A DNA stretch of 64,000 nt from Citrobacter amalonaticus (GTDB lineage: Bacteria > Pseudomonadota > Gammaproteobacteria > Enterobacterales > Enterobacteriaceae), in the NCBI RefSeq assembly GCF_018323885.1, contig NZ_AP024585.1, forward strand, positions 992,001-1,056,000. Reading direction: 5' to 3'. The translations under genes were made by a program, and so were the position numbers. Under the pieces are notes generated by a model. The model saw nothing but the letters and a program-made list of their open reading frames with translations. It did not search any database and was not told where the DNA came from. Of the stretch, positions 48,718-59,618 are shown in pieces. The first letter of the stretch is position 1; each line of letters begins with the position of its first letter.

Positions 48718-50970
48718 ATGGCGCGTCAAAAAACTGCTCAGCCAAAACACTCGCTGCGTAAAATTGCAGTCGTAGTAGCCACAGCGGTTAGCGGCATGTC
48801 TGTCTATGCACAGGCGGCGGTTGAACCGAAAAAAGAAGACACTATCACCGTCACCGCGGCTCCTGCTCCGCAGGAAAGTGCATGGGGACCGGCGGCAACC
48901 ATCGCGGCACGCCAGTCAGCCACCGCGACCAAAACGGATACCCCGATTCAGAAAGTTCCCCAGTCTATTTCTGTGGTGACTGCCGAAGAGATGGCGCTAC
49001 ACCAGCCGAAGTCCGTGAAAGAGGCGCTCAGCTATACCCCAGGCGTTGCCGTGGGCACGCGTGGCGCATCTAACACCTATGACTACCTGATCATTCGCGG
49101 TTTCGCTGCCGACGGCCAAAGTCAGAATAACTATCTGAATGGCCTGAAGATGCAGGGGAACTTTTACAACGATGCGGTGATTGATCCTTATATGCTGGAA
49201 CGCGCGGAAGTGATGCGTGGGCCGGTTTCTGTTCTGTACGGTAAGAGCAACCCAGGCGGTTTGTTGAACATGGTCAGCAAGCGTCCAACCACCGAGCCGC
49301 TGAAAGAAGTTCAGTTTAAAATGGGCACTAACAGCCTGTTCCAGACCGGTTTTGACTTCAGCGATGCGCTGGATGACGACGGCGTTTACTCTTATCGCTT
49401 AACAGGTCTGGCTCGCTCGGCGAATGCGCAGCAGCAGGGGGCGGAAGAACAGCGTTATGCTATTGCGCCGTCCTTTAGCTGGCGTCCGGATGACAAAACC
49501 AACTTTACGTTCCTGTCCTACTTCCAGAACGAACCTGAGACCGGTTACTACGGTTGGCTGCCGAAAGAGGGGACTGTCAGCACGCTGCCGAACGGTAAGC
49601 GTCTGTCGACAGACTTCAACGAAGGCGCGAAAAACAATACCTACTCTCGTAATGAGAAGATGGTCGGTTATAGCTTCGACCATGAATTCAACGATACGTT
49701 TACCGTGCGTCAGAACTTGCGTTACGCGGAAAACAAAGTGTCGCAGAACAGTGTATATGGTTACGGCATGTGTTCCGATCCGCTCTATTCGAGCAACCCG
49801 AGAACCAGCCCTTGCGCCAGCGTACCGCAGTCACAGTGGGGGCATACGCTGACCCGTCAGTATGTGGATGATAACGAAAAACTGCAGAACTTCTCTGTGG
49901 ATACCCAACTGCAGAGCAAGTTTGCGACCGGTTCTCTGGATCATACCCTGCTGACCGGCGTTGATTTTATGCGTATGCGTAACGACATCGACTCCTGGTT
50001 TGGCTGGGCTGGTTCAGTTGCGCCATCTGACATCTACAACCTTGATCGCAGCGATTTCGACTTCGGATCCCATCCAGGGCCTGGCGCCGCCTATCGCGTG
50101 CTGAACAAGCAGAAGCAGACCGGCGTGTACGCCCAGGATCAGATGCAGTGGGATAAAGTGCTGGTGACGTTGGGCGGACGTTATGACTGGGCGCAGCAGG
50201 ATACTCTGGATCGTGAAGCGAATACTCAGCACTCGCGTAATGATAACGAGTTTACCTGGCGCGGCGGCGTAAACTACCTGTTCGACAACGGCGTGACTCC
50301 GTACTTCAGCTACAGCGAGTCGTTCGAACCGGCTTCTACCGTGGGCGCGAACGGCAGCATCTTTGCGCCGTCTAAAGGCAAGCAGTACGAAGCGGGCGTG
50401 AAATATGTCCCGAACGATCGTCCGATCGTGATCACCGGTGCGGTCTATCAGTTGACCAAAACCAACAACCTGATGGCCGATCCTAACGGTTCGTTCTTCT
50501 CGGTTGAAGGCGGTGAGATTCGTTCACGCGGCGTTGAAGTGGAAGCAAAAGCGGCGCTGTCTGCCAGCGTTAACGTGGTCGGTTCCTACACTTATACGGA
50601 TGCGGAATACACTACCGACACCAACTACAAAGGCAACACCCCGGCGCAGGTGCCAAAACATATGGCGTCGCTATGGGGCGATTACACGATGTTTGACGGC
50701 CCGCTTTCCGGTCTGACTCTGGGCACCGGCGTTCGCTATACCAGCTCCAGCTATGGCGATCCGGCTAACTCCTTTAAAGTCGGCAGCTACACCCTGGTGG
50801 ATGCGCTGGTTCGGTACGATCTGGCACGCCTTGGCATGGCAGGTTCCAACGTCGCGCTGCATGTCAACAACCTGTTTGACCGCGAATACGTCGCCAGCTG
50901 CTTTAACACCTATGGCTGCTTCTGGGGCGCGGAACGTCAGGTCGTTGCTACCGCAACATTCCGTTTCTAA
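48718..50970 (+). CDS. fhuA: Ferrichrome outer membrane transporter FhuA
   Basis: A 750-residue TonB-dependent receptor. A signal peptide (about 1-34, ending AQAA) leads to the TonB box DTITVTAA. The plug domain has ELMALHQPKS-like EEMALHQPKS and ERAEVMRGPVSVLYGKSNPGG. The 22-strand barrel ends in the C-terminal Phe (ATFRF). A cysteine pair SCFNTYGCFWG near the end, and CSDPLY ... SPCAS, match FhuA loop disulfides. It imports ferrichrome and is the receptor for phages T5 and T1 in E. coli. It heads fhuACDB. Confidence 0.96.
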   Translation: MARQKTAQPKHSLRKIAVVVATAVSGMSVYAQAAVEPKKEDTITVTAAPAPQESAWGPAATIAARQSATATKTDTPIQKVPQSISVVTAEEMALHQPKSVKEALSYTPGVAVGTRGASNTYDYLIIRGFAADGQSQNNYLNGLKMQGNFYNDAVIDPYMLERAEVMRGPVSVLYGKSNPGGLLNMVSKRPTTEPLKEVQFKMGTNSLFQTGFDFSDALDDDGVYSYRLTGLARSANAQQQGAEEQRYAIAPSFSWRPDDKTNFTFLSYFQNEPETGYYGWLPKEGTVSTLPNGKRLSTDFNEGAKNNTYSRNEKMVGYSFDHEFNDTFTVRQNLRYAENKVSQNSVYGYGMCSDPLYSSNPRTSPCASVPQSQWGHTLTRQYVDDNEKLQNFSVDTQLQSKFATGSLDHTLLTGVDFMRMRNDIDSWFGWAGSVAPSDIYNLDRSDFDFGSHPGPGAAYRVLNKQKQTGVYAQDQMQWDKVLVTLGGRYDWAQQDTLDREANTQHSRNDNEFTWRGGVNYLFDNGVTPYFSYSESFEPASTVGANGSIFAPSKGKQYEAGVKYVPNDRPIVITGAVYQLTKTNNLMADPNGSFFSVEGGEIRSRGVEVEAKAALSASVNVVGSYTYTDAEYTTDTNYKGNTPAQVPKHMASLWGDYTMFDGPLSGLTLGTGVRYTSSSYGDPANSFKVGSYTLVDALVRYDLARLGMAGSNVALHVNNLFDREYVASCFNTYGCFWGAERQVVATATFRF

Positions 50971-51017
50971 TTTTTCTTTGGGCACGCATTGCGTGCCCGC
51001 TTTACAAGTTGGCCGCT

Positions 51018-51815
51018 ATGCAGGAACAGACTCATCATCCCGATACCACGTTTGCACTGCGTGATGTCTCCTTTCGCGTGCCAGGTCGCACGCTTCTGCA
51101 CCCTCTGTCGTTAACTTTTCCCGTCGGTAAAGTGACTGGCCTGATTGGTCACAATGGTTCAGGTAAATCCACGTTGTTAAAAATGTTGGGTCGCCATCAG
51201 CCGCCGTCAGAAGGGGATATCCTGCTCGATGCGCAACCGCTGAACAGTTGGAACAGCAAAGCGTTTGCCCGTAAGGTGGCGTATTTACCGCAGCAGTTGC
51301 CGCAGGCGGAAGGGATGACCGTACGTGAACTGGTGGCGATTGGTCGCTATCCGTGGCACGGGGCGCTGGGCCGTTTTGGCGTCGCGGACAGAGAAAAAGT
51401 GGAAGAGGCGATCGCGCTGGTAGGGTTAAAACCCCTGGCGCATCGTCTGGTCGACAGTCTTTCCGGCGGTGAACGTCAGCGCGCGTGGATTGCGATGCTG
51501 GTGGCGCAGGACAGTCGCTGTCTGCTGCTCGATGAACCCACCTCGGCGCTGGATATTGCCCACCAGGTGGATGTGCTGGCGCTGGTTCATCGACTCAGCC
51601 AGGAGCGTGGCCTGACGGTGATCGCTGTGCTGCATGATATCAACATGGCTGCCCGCTACTGTGACTACTTAGTTGCCTTGCGTGGGGGCGAAATGATTGC
51701 CCAGGGAACGCCAGCCGACCTGATGCGTAGCGAAACCCTGGAACGTATTTATGGCATCCCGATGGGGATCCTGCCGCATCCGGCAGGCGCTGCACCTGTG
51801 AGTTTTGTGTATTGA
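51018..51815 (+). CDS. fhuC: Ferrichrome ABC transporter ATPase FhuC
   Basis: A 265-residue ATPase. It has Walker A GHNGSGKST, the signature LSGGERQRAW and Walker B CLLLDEPTSALD. It powers FhuB to import hydroxamate siderophores delivered by FhuD. I chose ATG 51018 for the E. coli-like length. Its stop overlaps the fhuD start by one base. Confidence 0.95.
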   Translation: MQEQTHHPDTTFALRDVSFRVPGRTLLHPLSLTFPVGKVTGLIGHNGSGKSTLLKMLGRHQPPSEGDILLDAQPLNSWNSKAFARKVAYLPQQLPQAEGMTVRELVAIGRYPWHGALGRFGVADREKVEEAIALVGLKPLAHRLVDSLSGGERQRAWIAMLVAQDSRCLLLDEPTSALDIAHQVDVLALVHRLSQERGLTVIAVLHDINMAARYCDYLVALRGGEMIAQGTPADLMRSETLERIYGIPMGILPHPAGAAPVSFVY

Positions 51816-52705
51816 TGAGCGGCTTACACCACATAACACGTCGTCGTTTATTAACGGCGATGGCACTTTCCCCGCTGCTCTGGCAGATGAAACCGGCGCG
51901 CGCAGCCGCTGTCGATCCACATCGTATCGTGGCGCTGGAGTGGCTGCCGGTCGAGCTGTTGCTGGCGCTTGGCGTGACGCCCTATGGCGTGGCAGACATT
52001 CCTAACTACCGCCTGTGGGTGAATGAACCGCCGCTGCCAGCATCGGTGATTGATGTCGGATTACGCACCGAGCCGAACCTTGAGCTGCTGACCGAAATGA
52101 AACCCTCCTATATGTTCTGGTCGACAGGGTACGGCCCTTCTCCCGAAACGCTGGCGCGAATTGCGCCCGGACGTGGCTTCAACTTCAGCGATGGCAAACA
52201 GCCCTTAGCCGTGGCGCGTCGATCTCTGATCGACATGGCGCAGATGCTGAATCTGGAATCTGCGGCTGAGCGACATCTGGCGGAATACGACCAGTTTATT
52301 GCCAGCCGGAAATCGCGCTTTGTGCAGCGCGGAGAGCGCCCGCTGCTGTTGATCACTCTCCTCGATCCTCGCCATATGCTGGTTTTCGGCCCGAACTGCC
52401 TGTTCCAGGACGTGCTGGATGAATACGGGATTCGCAACGCCTGGCAGGGAGAAACCAATTTCTGGGGCAGTACGGTGGTCGGAATCGATCGCCTTGCAGC
52501 CTACAAAGATGCCGATGTGCTTTGCTTTGATCATGGGAATAACAAAGAGATGGCCACGCTGATGGCAACGCCGCTCTGGCAGGCGATGCCGTTCGTGCGT
52601 GAAGGGCGTTTCCAGCGCGTACCGCCCGTGTGGTTTTATGGCGCCACACTGTCGACCATGAATTTTGTCCGTATTCTGGATAATGCGCTGGGGGGCAAGG
52701 CGTGA
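51815..52705 (+). CDS. fhuD: Ferrichrome periplasmic binding protein FhuD
   Basis: A 296-residue substrate-binding protein. The twin-arginine-like signal (TRRRLLTAMALSPLLWQMKPARA) exports it. The two lobes joined by a long helix are the class III type. It hands ferrichrome, coprogen and similar siderophores to FhuB. Its TGA overlaps the fhuB GTG. Confidence 0.95.
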   Translation: MSGLHHITRRRLLTAMALSPLLWQMKPARAAAVDPHRIVALEWLPVELLLALGVTPYGVADIPNYRLWVNEPPLPASVIDVGLRTEPNLELLTEMKPSYMFWSTGYGPSPETLARIAPGRGFNFSDGKQPLAVARRSLIDMAQMLNLESAAERHLAEYDQFIASRKSRFVQRGERPLLLITLLDPRHMLVFGPNCLFQDVLDEYGIRNAWQGETNFWGSTVVGIDRLAAYKDADVLCFDHGNNKEMATLMATPLWQAMPFVREGRFQRVPPVWFYGATLSTMNFVRILDNALGGKA

Positions 52706-54684
52706 GTCAACGTATTGCACGTTTCCCGGCGTTATTGCTGGCGCTGTTGTTTATCGTCGCCGTAGGGTTAACCTGGACGAATTTCACCGTTGCGCTGCCG
52801 CGTACCCAGTGGCAGCAGGCGCTGTGGTCACCGGATATCGACGTCATCGAGCAGATGATTTTCCATTACAGCCTTCTCCCTCGTCTGGTGATCTCCCTGC
52901 TGGTTGGGGCCGGGCTGGGTCTGGTTGGCGTGCTCTTTCAACAGGTGCTGCGTAACCCGCTGGCCGAACCGACCACGCTGGGCGTGGCGACCGGCGCACA
53001 GTTAGGGATGACGGTCACGACATTGTGGGCGATACCGGGCGTGATGGCCGGGCAGTTTGCCGCTCTGGCGGGCGCCTGTATTGTCGGGGCGCTGGTGTTT
53101 GGCGTCGCCTGGGGAAAACGACTTTCTCCCGTCACGCTGATCCTCGCCGGTCTGGTGGTCAGTCTGTACTGCGGGGCCATCAACCAACTGTTAGTCATCT
53201 TTCACCACGATCAGTTGCAGAGCATGTTCCTGTGGAGTACCGGAACGTTGACGCAAACTGACTGGGGCGGTGTGCAGCGTCTGTGGCCGCAACTGCTGGG
53301 CGGCGTCATGCTCACTCTGTTGTTGTTGCGCCCGCTAACCCTGATGGGGCTGGATGATGGCGTTGCGCGCAACTTAGGGCTGGCGCTGTCGCTGGCGCGT
53401 CTGGCGGCGCTGACGCTGGCGATTGTACTTAGCGCGCTGCTGGTCAATGCGGTAGGGATTATCGGTTTTATCGGTCTGTTTGCGCCGCTGCTGGCGAAAA
53501 TGCTGGGCGCGCGTCGTCTGCTGGCGCGCCTGATGCTGGCTCCGCTGATTGGGGCGCTGATTCTGTGGCTGTCCGATCAGGTTATTCTCTGGCTGACCCG
53601 CGTATGGATGGAAGTGTCCACCGGTTCTGTGACGGCACTGATCGGCGCACCGCTGCTGCTGTGGCTGCTACCGCGCCTGCGTAGTATGAGCGCGCCGGAC
53701 ATGAACGTCAGCGACCGGGTGACGACGGAACGTCAGCATGTGCTGGGTTATGCGCTGATCGGCGGCGTGCTGCTGTTGATCGGGGCATATGTCGCGCTGT
53801 CGCTGGGGCGTGACGCGCAGAGCTGGAGCTGGGCCAGCGGCGTGCAACTGGAAGAACTGATGCCCTGGCGCTGGCCGCGCATTCTGGCGGCGATGATCGC
53901 CGGGGTGATGCTGGCAGTGGCGGGGTGTATCATCCAGCGGCTGACCGGGAACCCGATGGCGAGTCCTGAGGTGCTGGGGATCAGCTCCGGCGCGGCGTTC
54001 GGCGTTGTGCTGATGCTGTTTCTGGTGCCGGGCGATGCGTTTGGCTGGCTGTTGCCCGCCGGGAGTCTCGGTGCTGCCGCCACGCTGTTGATCATTATGA
54101 TTGCCGCCGGACGGGGAGGGTTCTCCCCCCACCGTATGCTGCTGGCCGGGATGGCGCTCAGCACGGCCTTCACCATGCTGCTGATGATGCTACAGGCAAG
54201 CGGCGATCCGCGCATGGCCGGGGTACTGACCTGGATCTCCGGTTCGACCTATAATGCGACGGGTCAGCAGGTGCTGCATACCGGGGTGGTGATGGCGATC
54301 CTGCTGGCGATCACGCCACTGTGCCGTCGCTGGTTGACGATTTTGCCGCTGGGCGGTGATACCGCCCGTGCAGTCGGTATCGCGCTGACACCGTCGCGGG
54401 TTGGCCTGCTGCTGCTGGCAGCCAGTCTGACGGCTGCCGCCACAATGACAATCGGCCCACTGAGTTTTGTCGGGCTGATGGCGCCGCATATCGCGCGGAT
54501 GTTAGGTTTTCGTCGAACGATGCCGCATATTGTGATGTCGGCGCTGGCGGGAGGATTATTGCTCATCTTTGCCGACTGGTGCGGGCGGATGGTGCTGTTT
54601 CCGTATCAGATCCCGGCGGGGATACTCTCGACGTTTATCGGTGCGCCGTACTTTATTTATCTGTTACGTAAGCAGAGTCGTTGA
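52702..54684 (+). CDS. fhuB: Ferrichrome inner-membrane permease FhuB
   Basis: A 660-residue fused permease. Two homologous halves of about 330 residues each have ten predicted helices. Each half has the FecCD-family GNPLAEPTTLG or GNPMASPEVLG motif after LVISLLVGAGL-like sequence, and the EAA-like loop contacting FhuC (VGFIGLFAPLLAKML, VGLMAPHIARML). The start is GTG at 52702. No terminator stem with a T run follows directly; REP units come next. Confidence 0.95.
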   Translation: MSQRIARFPALLLALLFIVAVGLTWTNFTVALPRTQWQQALWSPDIDVIEQMIFHYSLLPRLVISLLVGAGLGLVGVLFQQVLRNPLAEPTTLGVATGAQLGMTVTTLWAIPGVMAGQFAALAGACIVGALVFGVAWGKRLSPVTLILAGLVVSLYCGAINQLLVIFHHDQLQSMFLWSTGTLTQTDWGGVQRLWPQLLGGVMLTLLLLRPLTLMGLDDGVARNLGLALSLARLAALTLAIVLSALLVNAVGIIGFIGLFAPLLAKMLGARRLLARLMLAPLIGALILWLSDQVILWLTRVWMEVSTGSVTALIGAPLLLWLLPRLRSMSAPDMNVSDRVTTERQHVLGYALIGGVLLLIGAYVALSLGRDAQSWSWASGVQLEELMPWRWPRILAAMIAGVMLAVAGCIIQRLTGNPMASPEVLGISSGAAFGVVLMLFLVPGDAFGWLLPAGSLGAAATLLIIMIAAGRGGFSPHRMLLAGMALSTAFTMLLMMLQASGDPRMAGVLTWISGSTYNATGQQVLHTGVVMAILLAITPLCRRWLTILPLGGDTARAVGIALTPSRVGLLLLAASLTAAATMTIGPLSFVGLMAPHIARMLGFRRTMPHIVMSALAGGLLLIFADWCGRMVLFPYQIPAGILSTFIGAPYFIYLLRKQSR

Positions 54685-54700
54685 TTCGGATGTTTTTCGT

Positions 54701-54777
54701 GTAGGCCAGATAAGACGCTTCGCGTCGCCATCCGGCAATAAAAAAGCCGGGTGGCGGCTTCGCCTTACCCGGCCTAC
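54701..54777. repeat. Two REP units between fhuB and hemL
   Basis: GTAGGCCAGATAAGACG ... GCCATCCGGC (54701-54736) and GCCGGGTGGCGG ... CCCGGCCTAC (54746-54777). They lie between convergent genes, with AATAAAAAA between them. They may act as a joint transcription stop or as gyrase/nuclease barriers. Confidence 0.85.
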
Positions 54778-54795
54778 GGTTTAAAACGTACTCTG

Positions 54796-56076
54796 CTACA
54801 GCTTTGCAAACACCCGACGCGCGGCGTCGATAGTGTTGTTGATGTCTTCCATGCTGTGCGCCACGGACATAAAGCCCGCTTCAAATGCGGATGGCGCAAG
54901 GTAAATCCCCTCGTCCAGCATCATGTGGAAGAAGCGCTTGAAGCGTTCCACATCACAGGCCATCACGTCCTGATAGCAGGTGACAGTTTCCGCGTCGGTG
55001 AAGAAAATCCCGAACATGCCGCCAACGTGGTTAACGACCAGCGGGATCGCGGTTTCCTCTGCCGCTTCCAGCAGACCTTCCGCCAGGCGCGTTGTGAGTT
55101 CATCCAGCGTTTCGTGAATGCCCGGCTGCGCCACTTCGGTCAGACAGGCAAAACCGGCCGCCATGGCAATGGGATTGCCGGAGAGGGTGCCAGCCTGATA
55201 AACCGGGCCGGTCGGGGCCAGCGCGTCCATCACGTCGCGACGACCGCCGAACGCTCCTACAGGCATACCGCCGCCAATGATTTTGCCCAGACAGGTCAGA
55301 TCCGGCACCACGCTGTAGTAATCCTGTGCGCCAGCCAGCGCCACGCGGAAGCCGGTCATCACTTCGTCGATAATCAGCAGCGCGCCGAACTCATCGCACA
55401 GTGCGCGCAGACCCGGCAGGAATTCCGGCAGCGGCGGGATGCAGTTCATATTGCCTGCCACTGGCTCAACGATGATACAGGCGATCTCCTGCGGGAACTG
55501 CTCGAACGCGGCACGCACGGAATTGAGATCGTTATAAGTACAGGTCAGGGTATGCTTTGCAAAATCTGCCGGCACGCCGGGAGAGTTCGGCTGGCCCAGC
55601 GTCAGTGCGCCGGAGCCGGCTTTTACCAGCAGACAGTCCGCGTGGCCGTGGTAGCAGCCTTCAAATTTGATGATCTTATCGCGGCCAGTGAAACCACGCG
55701 CCAGACGAATGGCGCTCATGGTCGCTTCGGTACCGGAGTTGACCATTCGTACCATGTCCATCGTCGGTACCAGTTCGGTCACAAGCTCCGCCATTTTGAC
55801 TTCCATCTCGGTCGGCGCGCCAAAGCTCAGGCCGCGCTCAGCCGCTTCGATCACCGCGTTGCGGATCGCCGGATGGTTGTGTCCCAGCACCATCGGTCCC
55901 CAGGAGCCGACGTAATCGATATAGGCTTTGCCATCGACATCGTACAGATATGCGCCGTCCGCTTTTTCGATAAACAGCGGAGTACCACCCACGCCAGTAA
56001 AGGCGCGAACAGGGGAGTTAACGCCGCCGGGGATTAGCTCGCGTGCTGCGCTGTAGAGGTTTTCAGACTTACTCAT
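54796..56076 (-). CDS. hemL: Glutamate-1-semialdehyde 2,1-aminomutase
   Basis: A 426-residue PLP enzyme that converts glutamate-1-semialdehyde to 5-aminolevulinate for heme and B12. Lys265 ([10 protein letters not shown]) is the PLP lysine. The gating loop GVNSPVRAF and the PLP-phosphate motif [15 protein letters not shown] are seen. It is a class III aminotransferase with no need for an external amino donor. It converges with fhuB and diverges from clcA. Confidence 0.97.
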   Translation of the reverse strand: MSKSENLYSAARELIPGGVNSPVRAFTGVGGTPLFIEKADGAYLYDVDGKAYIDYVGSWGPMVLGHNHPAIRNAVIEAAERGLSFGAPTEMEVKMAELVTELVPTMDMVRMVNSGTEATMSAIRLARGFTGRDKIIKFEGCYHGHADCLLVKAGSGALTLGQPNSPGVPADFAKHTLTCTYNDLNSVRAAFEQFPQEIACIIVEPVAGNMNCIPPLPEFLPGLRALCDEFGALLIIDEVMTGFRVALAGAQDYYSVVPDLTCLGKIIGGGMPVGAFGGRRDVMDALAPTGPVYQAGTLSGNPIAMAAGFACLTEVAQPGIHETLDELTTRLAEGLLEAAEETAIPLVVNHVGGMFGIFFTDAETVTCYQDVMACDVERFKRFFHMMLDEGIYLAPSAFEAGFMSVAHSMEDINNTIDAARRVFAKL

Positions 56077-56244
56077 GGATGGGTTCCTGGTTCGTAGAAA
56101 AAGTGAATGCCCGCTATTCTAGTTATTCAGAGAAGGTTATGAAAGTTTTGCGCATTTGAAACATTACGATTTGCAGGGGATTTTCGGGTAAGAGGCGAGT
56201 ACAATGCCGCCTCTGCATTTGTATTACCAATTAATGATCATCTG

Positions 56245-57666
56245 ATGAAGACAGAAACTCCCTCTTTTGAAGCACAGCAAATTGTGCGCTTACGGCGCAG
56301 GGACCAAATCCGTCGACTGCTGGAACGAGATAAAACGCCGCTGGCGATCTTAATGATGGCGGCAGTGGTGGGGACGCTTACCGGTCTGGCAGGCGTGGCG
56401 TTCGAAAAAGCGGTGAGCTGGGTGCAAAACCTGCGTATCGGTGCGCTAGTGAATGTGGCTGACCATCCGATGCTGCTCTGGCCGCTGGCGTTTATTCTCT
56501 CTGCATTACTGGCGATGGTCGGCTATTTTCTGGTGCGTAAATTTGCGCCGGAAGCTGGCGGGTCAGGGATCCCGGAGATCGAAGGGGCGCTGGAAGAGCT
56601 TCGCCCCGTCCGCTGGTGGCGTGTGCTGCCGGTGAAGTTTATCGGTGGGATGGGCACGCTGGGTGCAGGGATGGTGCTGGGACGCGAAGGGCCGACGGTA
56701 CAAATCGGCGGAAATATTGGCCGCATGGTGCTGGATATCTTCCGCATGCGTAGCGCCGAAGCGCGCCATACGCTGTTGGCAACCGGGGCAGCGGCAGGGC
56801 TTTCTGCCGCCTTCAACGCACCGCTGGCGGGTATTCTGTTTATCATCGAGGAGATGCGCCCGCAGTTTCGCTATAACCTTATCTCGATCAAAGCCGTCTT
56901 TACCGGCGTGATCATGTCGAGCATTGTTTTCCGCATTTTCAACGGTGAATCGCCGATTATCGAAGTGGGGAAACTGTCCAACGCACCGGTCAATACGCTG
57001 TGGCTGTATCTGATCCTCGGGATGATTTTTGGCTGTGTAGGACCGGTTTTCAATAAGCTGGTGCTGCGTACTCAGGATATGTTCCAGCGCTTTCACCATG
57101 GAAACACCACTAAATGGGTGCTGATGGGCGGGGCGATTGGCGGTCTGTGTGGCATTTTGGGGTTGATTGAACCAGCGGCGGCTGGCGGCGGTTTTAACCT
57201 TATCCCTATTGCGGCGGCGGGCAATTTTAGCGTCGGACTGTTGCTGTTTATCTTTATCGCGCGAGTGATCACCACGTTGCTCTGTTTTTCTTCCGGTGCG
57301 CCCGGCGGGATCTTTGCGCCGATGCTGGCGCTGGGTACGTTGTTGGGCACCGCATTTGGTATGGCAGCAGCGGCAGGCTTTCCGCATTATCAGCTTGAGG
57401 CCGGAACGTTCGCCATTGCCGGAATGGGCGCGTTGCTGGCGGCATCGGTGCGCGCGCCGTTGACCGGGATTGTGCTGGTGTTGGAGATGACCGATAACTA
57501 TCAGCTCATTTTGCCAATGATTATTACCTGTCTTGGCGCAACACTATTAGCACAATTCCTGGGCGGAAAACCGCTATACTCCACTATCCTTGCCCGCACG
57601 CTGGCGAAGCAGGAAGCGGAGCAGGCGGCAAAAAGTCAGACGACCACCGCTGGCGAGAATACTTGA
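56245..57666 (+). CDS. clcA: H+/Cl- exchange transporter ClcA
   Basis: A 473-residue CLC antiporter that exchanges two chloride for one proton and aids extreme acid resistance. The selectivity motifs are [15 protein letters not shown] (gating Glu148) and [11 protein letters not shown]; the conserved Tyr is in GGKPLYST. Each half is an inverted repeat of membrane helices. The C-terminal cytosolic CBS domain of larger CLCs is absent, as in E. coli. The ATG at 56245 has a weak ribosome site. Confidence 0.96.
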   Translation: MKTETPSFEAQQIVRLRRRDQIRRLLERDKTPLAILMMAAVVGTLTGLAGVAFEKAVSWVQNLRIGALVNVADHPMLLWPLAFILSALLAMVGYFLVRKFAPEAGGSGIPEIEGALEELRPVRWWRVLPVKFIGGMGTLGAGMVLGREGPTVQIGGNIGRMVLDIFRMRSAEARHTLLATGAAAGLSAAFNAPLAGILFIIEEMRPQFRYNLISIKAVFTGVIMSSIVFRIFNGESPIIEVGKLSNAPVNTLWLYLILGMIFGCVGPVFNKLVLRTQDMFQRFHHGNTTKWVLMGGAIGGLCGILGLIEPAAAGGGFNLIPIAAAGNFSVGLLLFIFIARVITTLLCFSSGAPGGIFAPMLALGTLLGTAFGMAAAAGFPHYQLEAGTFAIAGMGALLAASVRAPLTGIVLVLEMTDNYQLILPMIITCLGATLLAQFLGGKPLYSTILARTLAKQEAEQAAKSQTTTAGENT

Positions 57667-57746
57667 ATGAAATACCAGGGTATTAGATAATGGCGTTAAT
57701 ATTGGGTCAGAATTTGCCCAATTGCCGATGTCGTTTGGAGCAAAAT

Positions 57747-58091
57747 ATGAGTGATGACGTAGCGCTGCCACTGCAATTTACTGAAGCAGCAGCCAATAAA
57801 GTAAAAAGCCTGATCGCGGACGAAGAAAACCCAAACCTGAAACTGCGTGTCTATATCACCGGTGGCGGTTGCAGCGGTTTCCAGTATGGTTTTACCTTTG
57901 ATGACCAGGTCAACGAAGGCGATATGACCATCGAGAAACAGGGCGTTGGCCTGGTGGTTGACCCTATGAGCCTGCAGTATCTGGTCGGCGGTTCCGTTGA
58001 CTACACCGAAGGTCTGGAAGGTTCTCGTTTTGTAGTTACCAACCCGAATGCGAAAAGCACCTGCGGGTGTGGCTCTTCCTTCAGCATCTGA
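57747..58091 (+). CDS. erpA: Iron-sulfur cluster insertion protein ErpA
   Basis: A 114-residue A-type carrier protein that delivers clusters to apoproteins, including the isoprenoid enzymes. The three cluster cysteines are Cys42 (GGGCSGF), Cys106 and Cys108 (CGCGSSF). It is essential for aerobic respiration in E. coli. I chose ATG 57747 after TGGAGC; an upstream in-frame ATG at 57690 would add 19 unconserved residues. Confidence 0.97.
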   Translation: MSDDVALPLQFTEAAANKVKSLIADEENPNLKLRVYITGGGCSGFQYGFTFDDQVNEGDMTIEKQGVGLVVDPMSLQYLVGGSVDYTEGLEGSRFVVTNPNAKSTCGCGSSFSI

Positions 58092-58107
58092 GTGCTGTCT
58101 GTAATGC

Positions 58108-58134
58108 GCCCGGTAAGCGCAGGCGCTACCGGGC
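58108..58134. repeat. REP-like hairpin between erpA and yadS
   Basis: GCCCGGTA (58108-58115) pairs with TACCGGGC (58127-58134); the inner AGCGC/GCGCT can extend the stem. The same GCCCGGTA core occurs after ampE (348-373). No T run follows, so it is more like a palindromic unit than a terminator. Confidence 0.65.
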
Positions 58135-58157
58135 AAAGCGTATAATCCGGCCTGAAT

Positions 58158-58781
58158 TTAACGGCTATTCTCATCTAACGCAAATGTTGGCAGCTTCAGA
58201 TGCCAGCGGATCGCCGCGAGGCGAATGACCAGCGTCACAACCATCCCCATCATACTGGCGGCTTCCAGCGGCATCGCGAAGGTGTAATACGCGGTTGCGT
58301 GGACAATCCCGCCGATAATACAGGCCGTTGCGTAGATTTCCGTACGCAGGATCATCGGGATTTCTCGTGCCAGCACATCGCGAATAATACCGCCGCCCAC
58401 GCCGGTGATGACACCCATACAGATAGCCACCAGCGGCCCCGTCCCTGCTATAAATGCTTTGTTGACGCCGATCCCGACAAACACCGCCAGGCCGACGGCG
58501 TCCAGCACCGGCAGCATCCATTTAGGCAAGCGTCTGGGCTGACGCACCAGCAGGATCGTCAACATGCTGGTGACCATCGCCACCACCAGATCGGTTGGGT
58601 CTTTAACCCAGAAAACGGGACCGTTATCTAATGCCATATCACGGATCGTCCCGCCGCCCACGGCGGTAACGACGCCCAATACCAGCACGCCAAACGGGTC
58701 CATACGCAGTTTCCCGGCCAGTAACACGCCAGAGATAGCAAATACTGCTGTGCCTACAATATCCAGCCAATAGACGAGCAT
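58158..58781 (-). CDS. yadS: UPF0126 / TRIC-type membrane protein YadS
   Basis: A 207-residue inner-membrane protein with two repeats of about three helices each (UPF0126 family; the repeats start DIVGTAVFAISGVLLA and DAVGLAVFVGIGVNKA). Both repeats have GGGTIRD or GGGIIRD, the family signature. The family is related to TRIC cation channels; one E. coli relative has been linked to glycine uptake. The role is uncertain. I chose ATG 58781, and it follows btuF by 36 bases. Confidence 0.92.
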   Translation of the reverse strand: MLVYWLDIVGTAVFAISGVLLAGKLRMDPFGVLVLGVVTAVGGGTIRDMALDNGPVFWVKDPTDLVVAMVTSMLTILLVRQPRRLPKWMLPVLDAVGLAVFVGIGVNKAFIAGTGPLVAICMGVITGVGGGIIRDVLAREIPMILRTEIYATACIIGGIVHATAYYTFAMPLEAASMMGMVVTLVIRLAAIRWHLKLPTFALDENSR

Positions 58782-58817
58782 GATTAAATCCTCACAACAC
58801 ACCTGTTGGGGCAGGCG

Positions 58818-59618
58818 CTAATTCACCAGGGAAAGCGCATTACAGAGTTGTTTTGCGGCGAGGATAATACGCGGGCTTGCGCGTTCAAACCAGTCACTGT
58901 TGAGAGGAATTACCGGAATTTGTAGTTGATCACCCCAGTATTGCTTAATTTTGAGAATTTCACCTGCATCGCCGGCGACAACGATCGCTTGCGGCGCGCG
59001 CGCCAGCACCTGTTCACGACTGACCTGCGGCCAGGGAACCCGACTGCCGGCAAAGATGTTTTCTCCCCCGCAGAGCTCAATAACCTCGTTTTGAATCGAT
59101 CCTTTTCCGCTGGTAAAGGGCGGATTGATACCAAACTGCAAAAACACGCGTTTTTTCGTTTTGCCTGCATATTGAGATTTTAGCTGCGAATAGTCGTCCA
59201 GCAAGGTTTGCGCGGCGTGCTTTGCCATTTCGGGATGCGGGCTAAAGTCGGCCAGCGTCTGCAACGTGTCGGCAATCTGTTCGATGGTGACGGCATCGAT
59301 CCACATGACCTTGATGCCTAGCGAGGAGAGTTGATTCACCTGCCGTTCGGCATTACCGCCGCGCCAGGCGAGGACCAGATCCGGCTTCAGCGCCACAATC
59401 CTTTCCAGATTCATGCCTTGCCAGGTCGAGATCTGCTCGATACGTTGCGCCTGTGGCGGATAGTCTGAATAGCTGCTGACGCCAACGGGGGGGATCCCGG
59501 CGGCAAAGGCGAGTTCCGTGTTGGCGGGAGAGAGTGAAATCACGCGCGGTGCGGCATGCAGCCACACCGGGAGGGCTAACAGCAGGGCGACAAGCGCCCT
59601 GGAGAAGGATTTAGCCAT
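58818..59618 (-). CDS. btuF: Vitamin B12 periplasmic binding protein BtuF
   Basis: A 266-residue class III binding protein with a signal peptide ([22 protein letters not shown]). The mature start [19 protein letters not shown] is typical. It binds cobalamin from BtuB and gives it to BtuCD. The start overlaps the mtn end by 8 bases, so translation is coupled. Confidence 0.95.
   Translation of the reverse strand: MAKSFSRALVALLLALPVWLHAAPRVISLSPANTELAFAAGIPPVGVSSYSDYPPQAQRIEQISTWQGMNLERIVALKPDLVLAWRGGNAERQVNQLSSLGIKVMWIDAVTIEQIADTLQTLADFSPHPEMAKHAAQTLLDDYSQLKSQYAGKTKKRVFLQFGINPPFTSGKGSIQNEVIELCGGENIFAGSRVPWPQVSREQVLARAPQAIVVAGDAGEILKIKQYWGDQLQIPVIPLNSDWFERASPRIILAAKQLCNALSLVN

Noticed and set aside
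54751..56037. Open frame of 428 codons antisense to hemL
   Set aside because: It is a shadow of hemL on the opposite strand; hemL has full family motifs and length.
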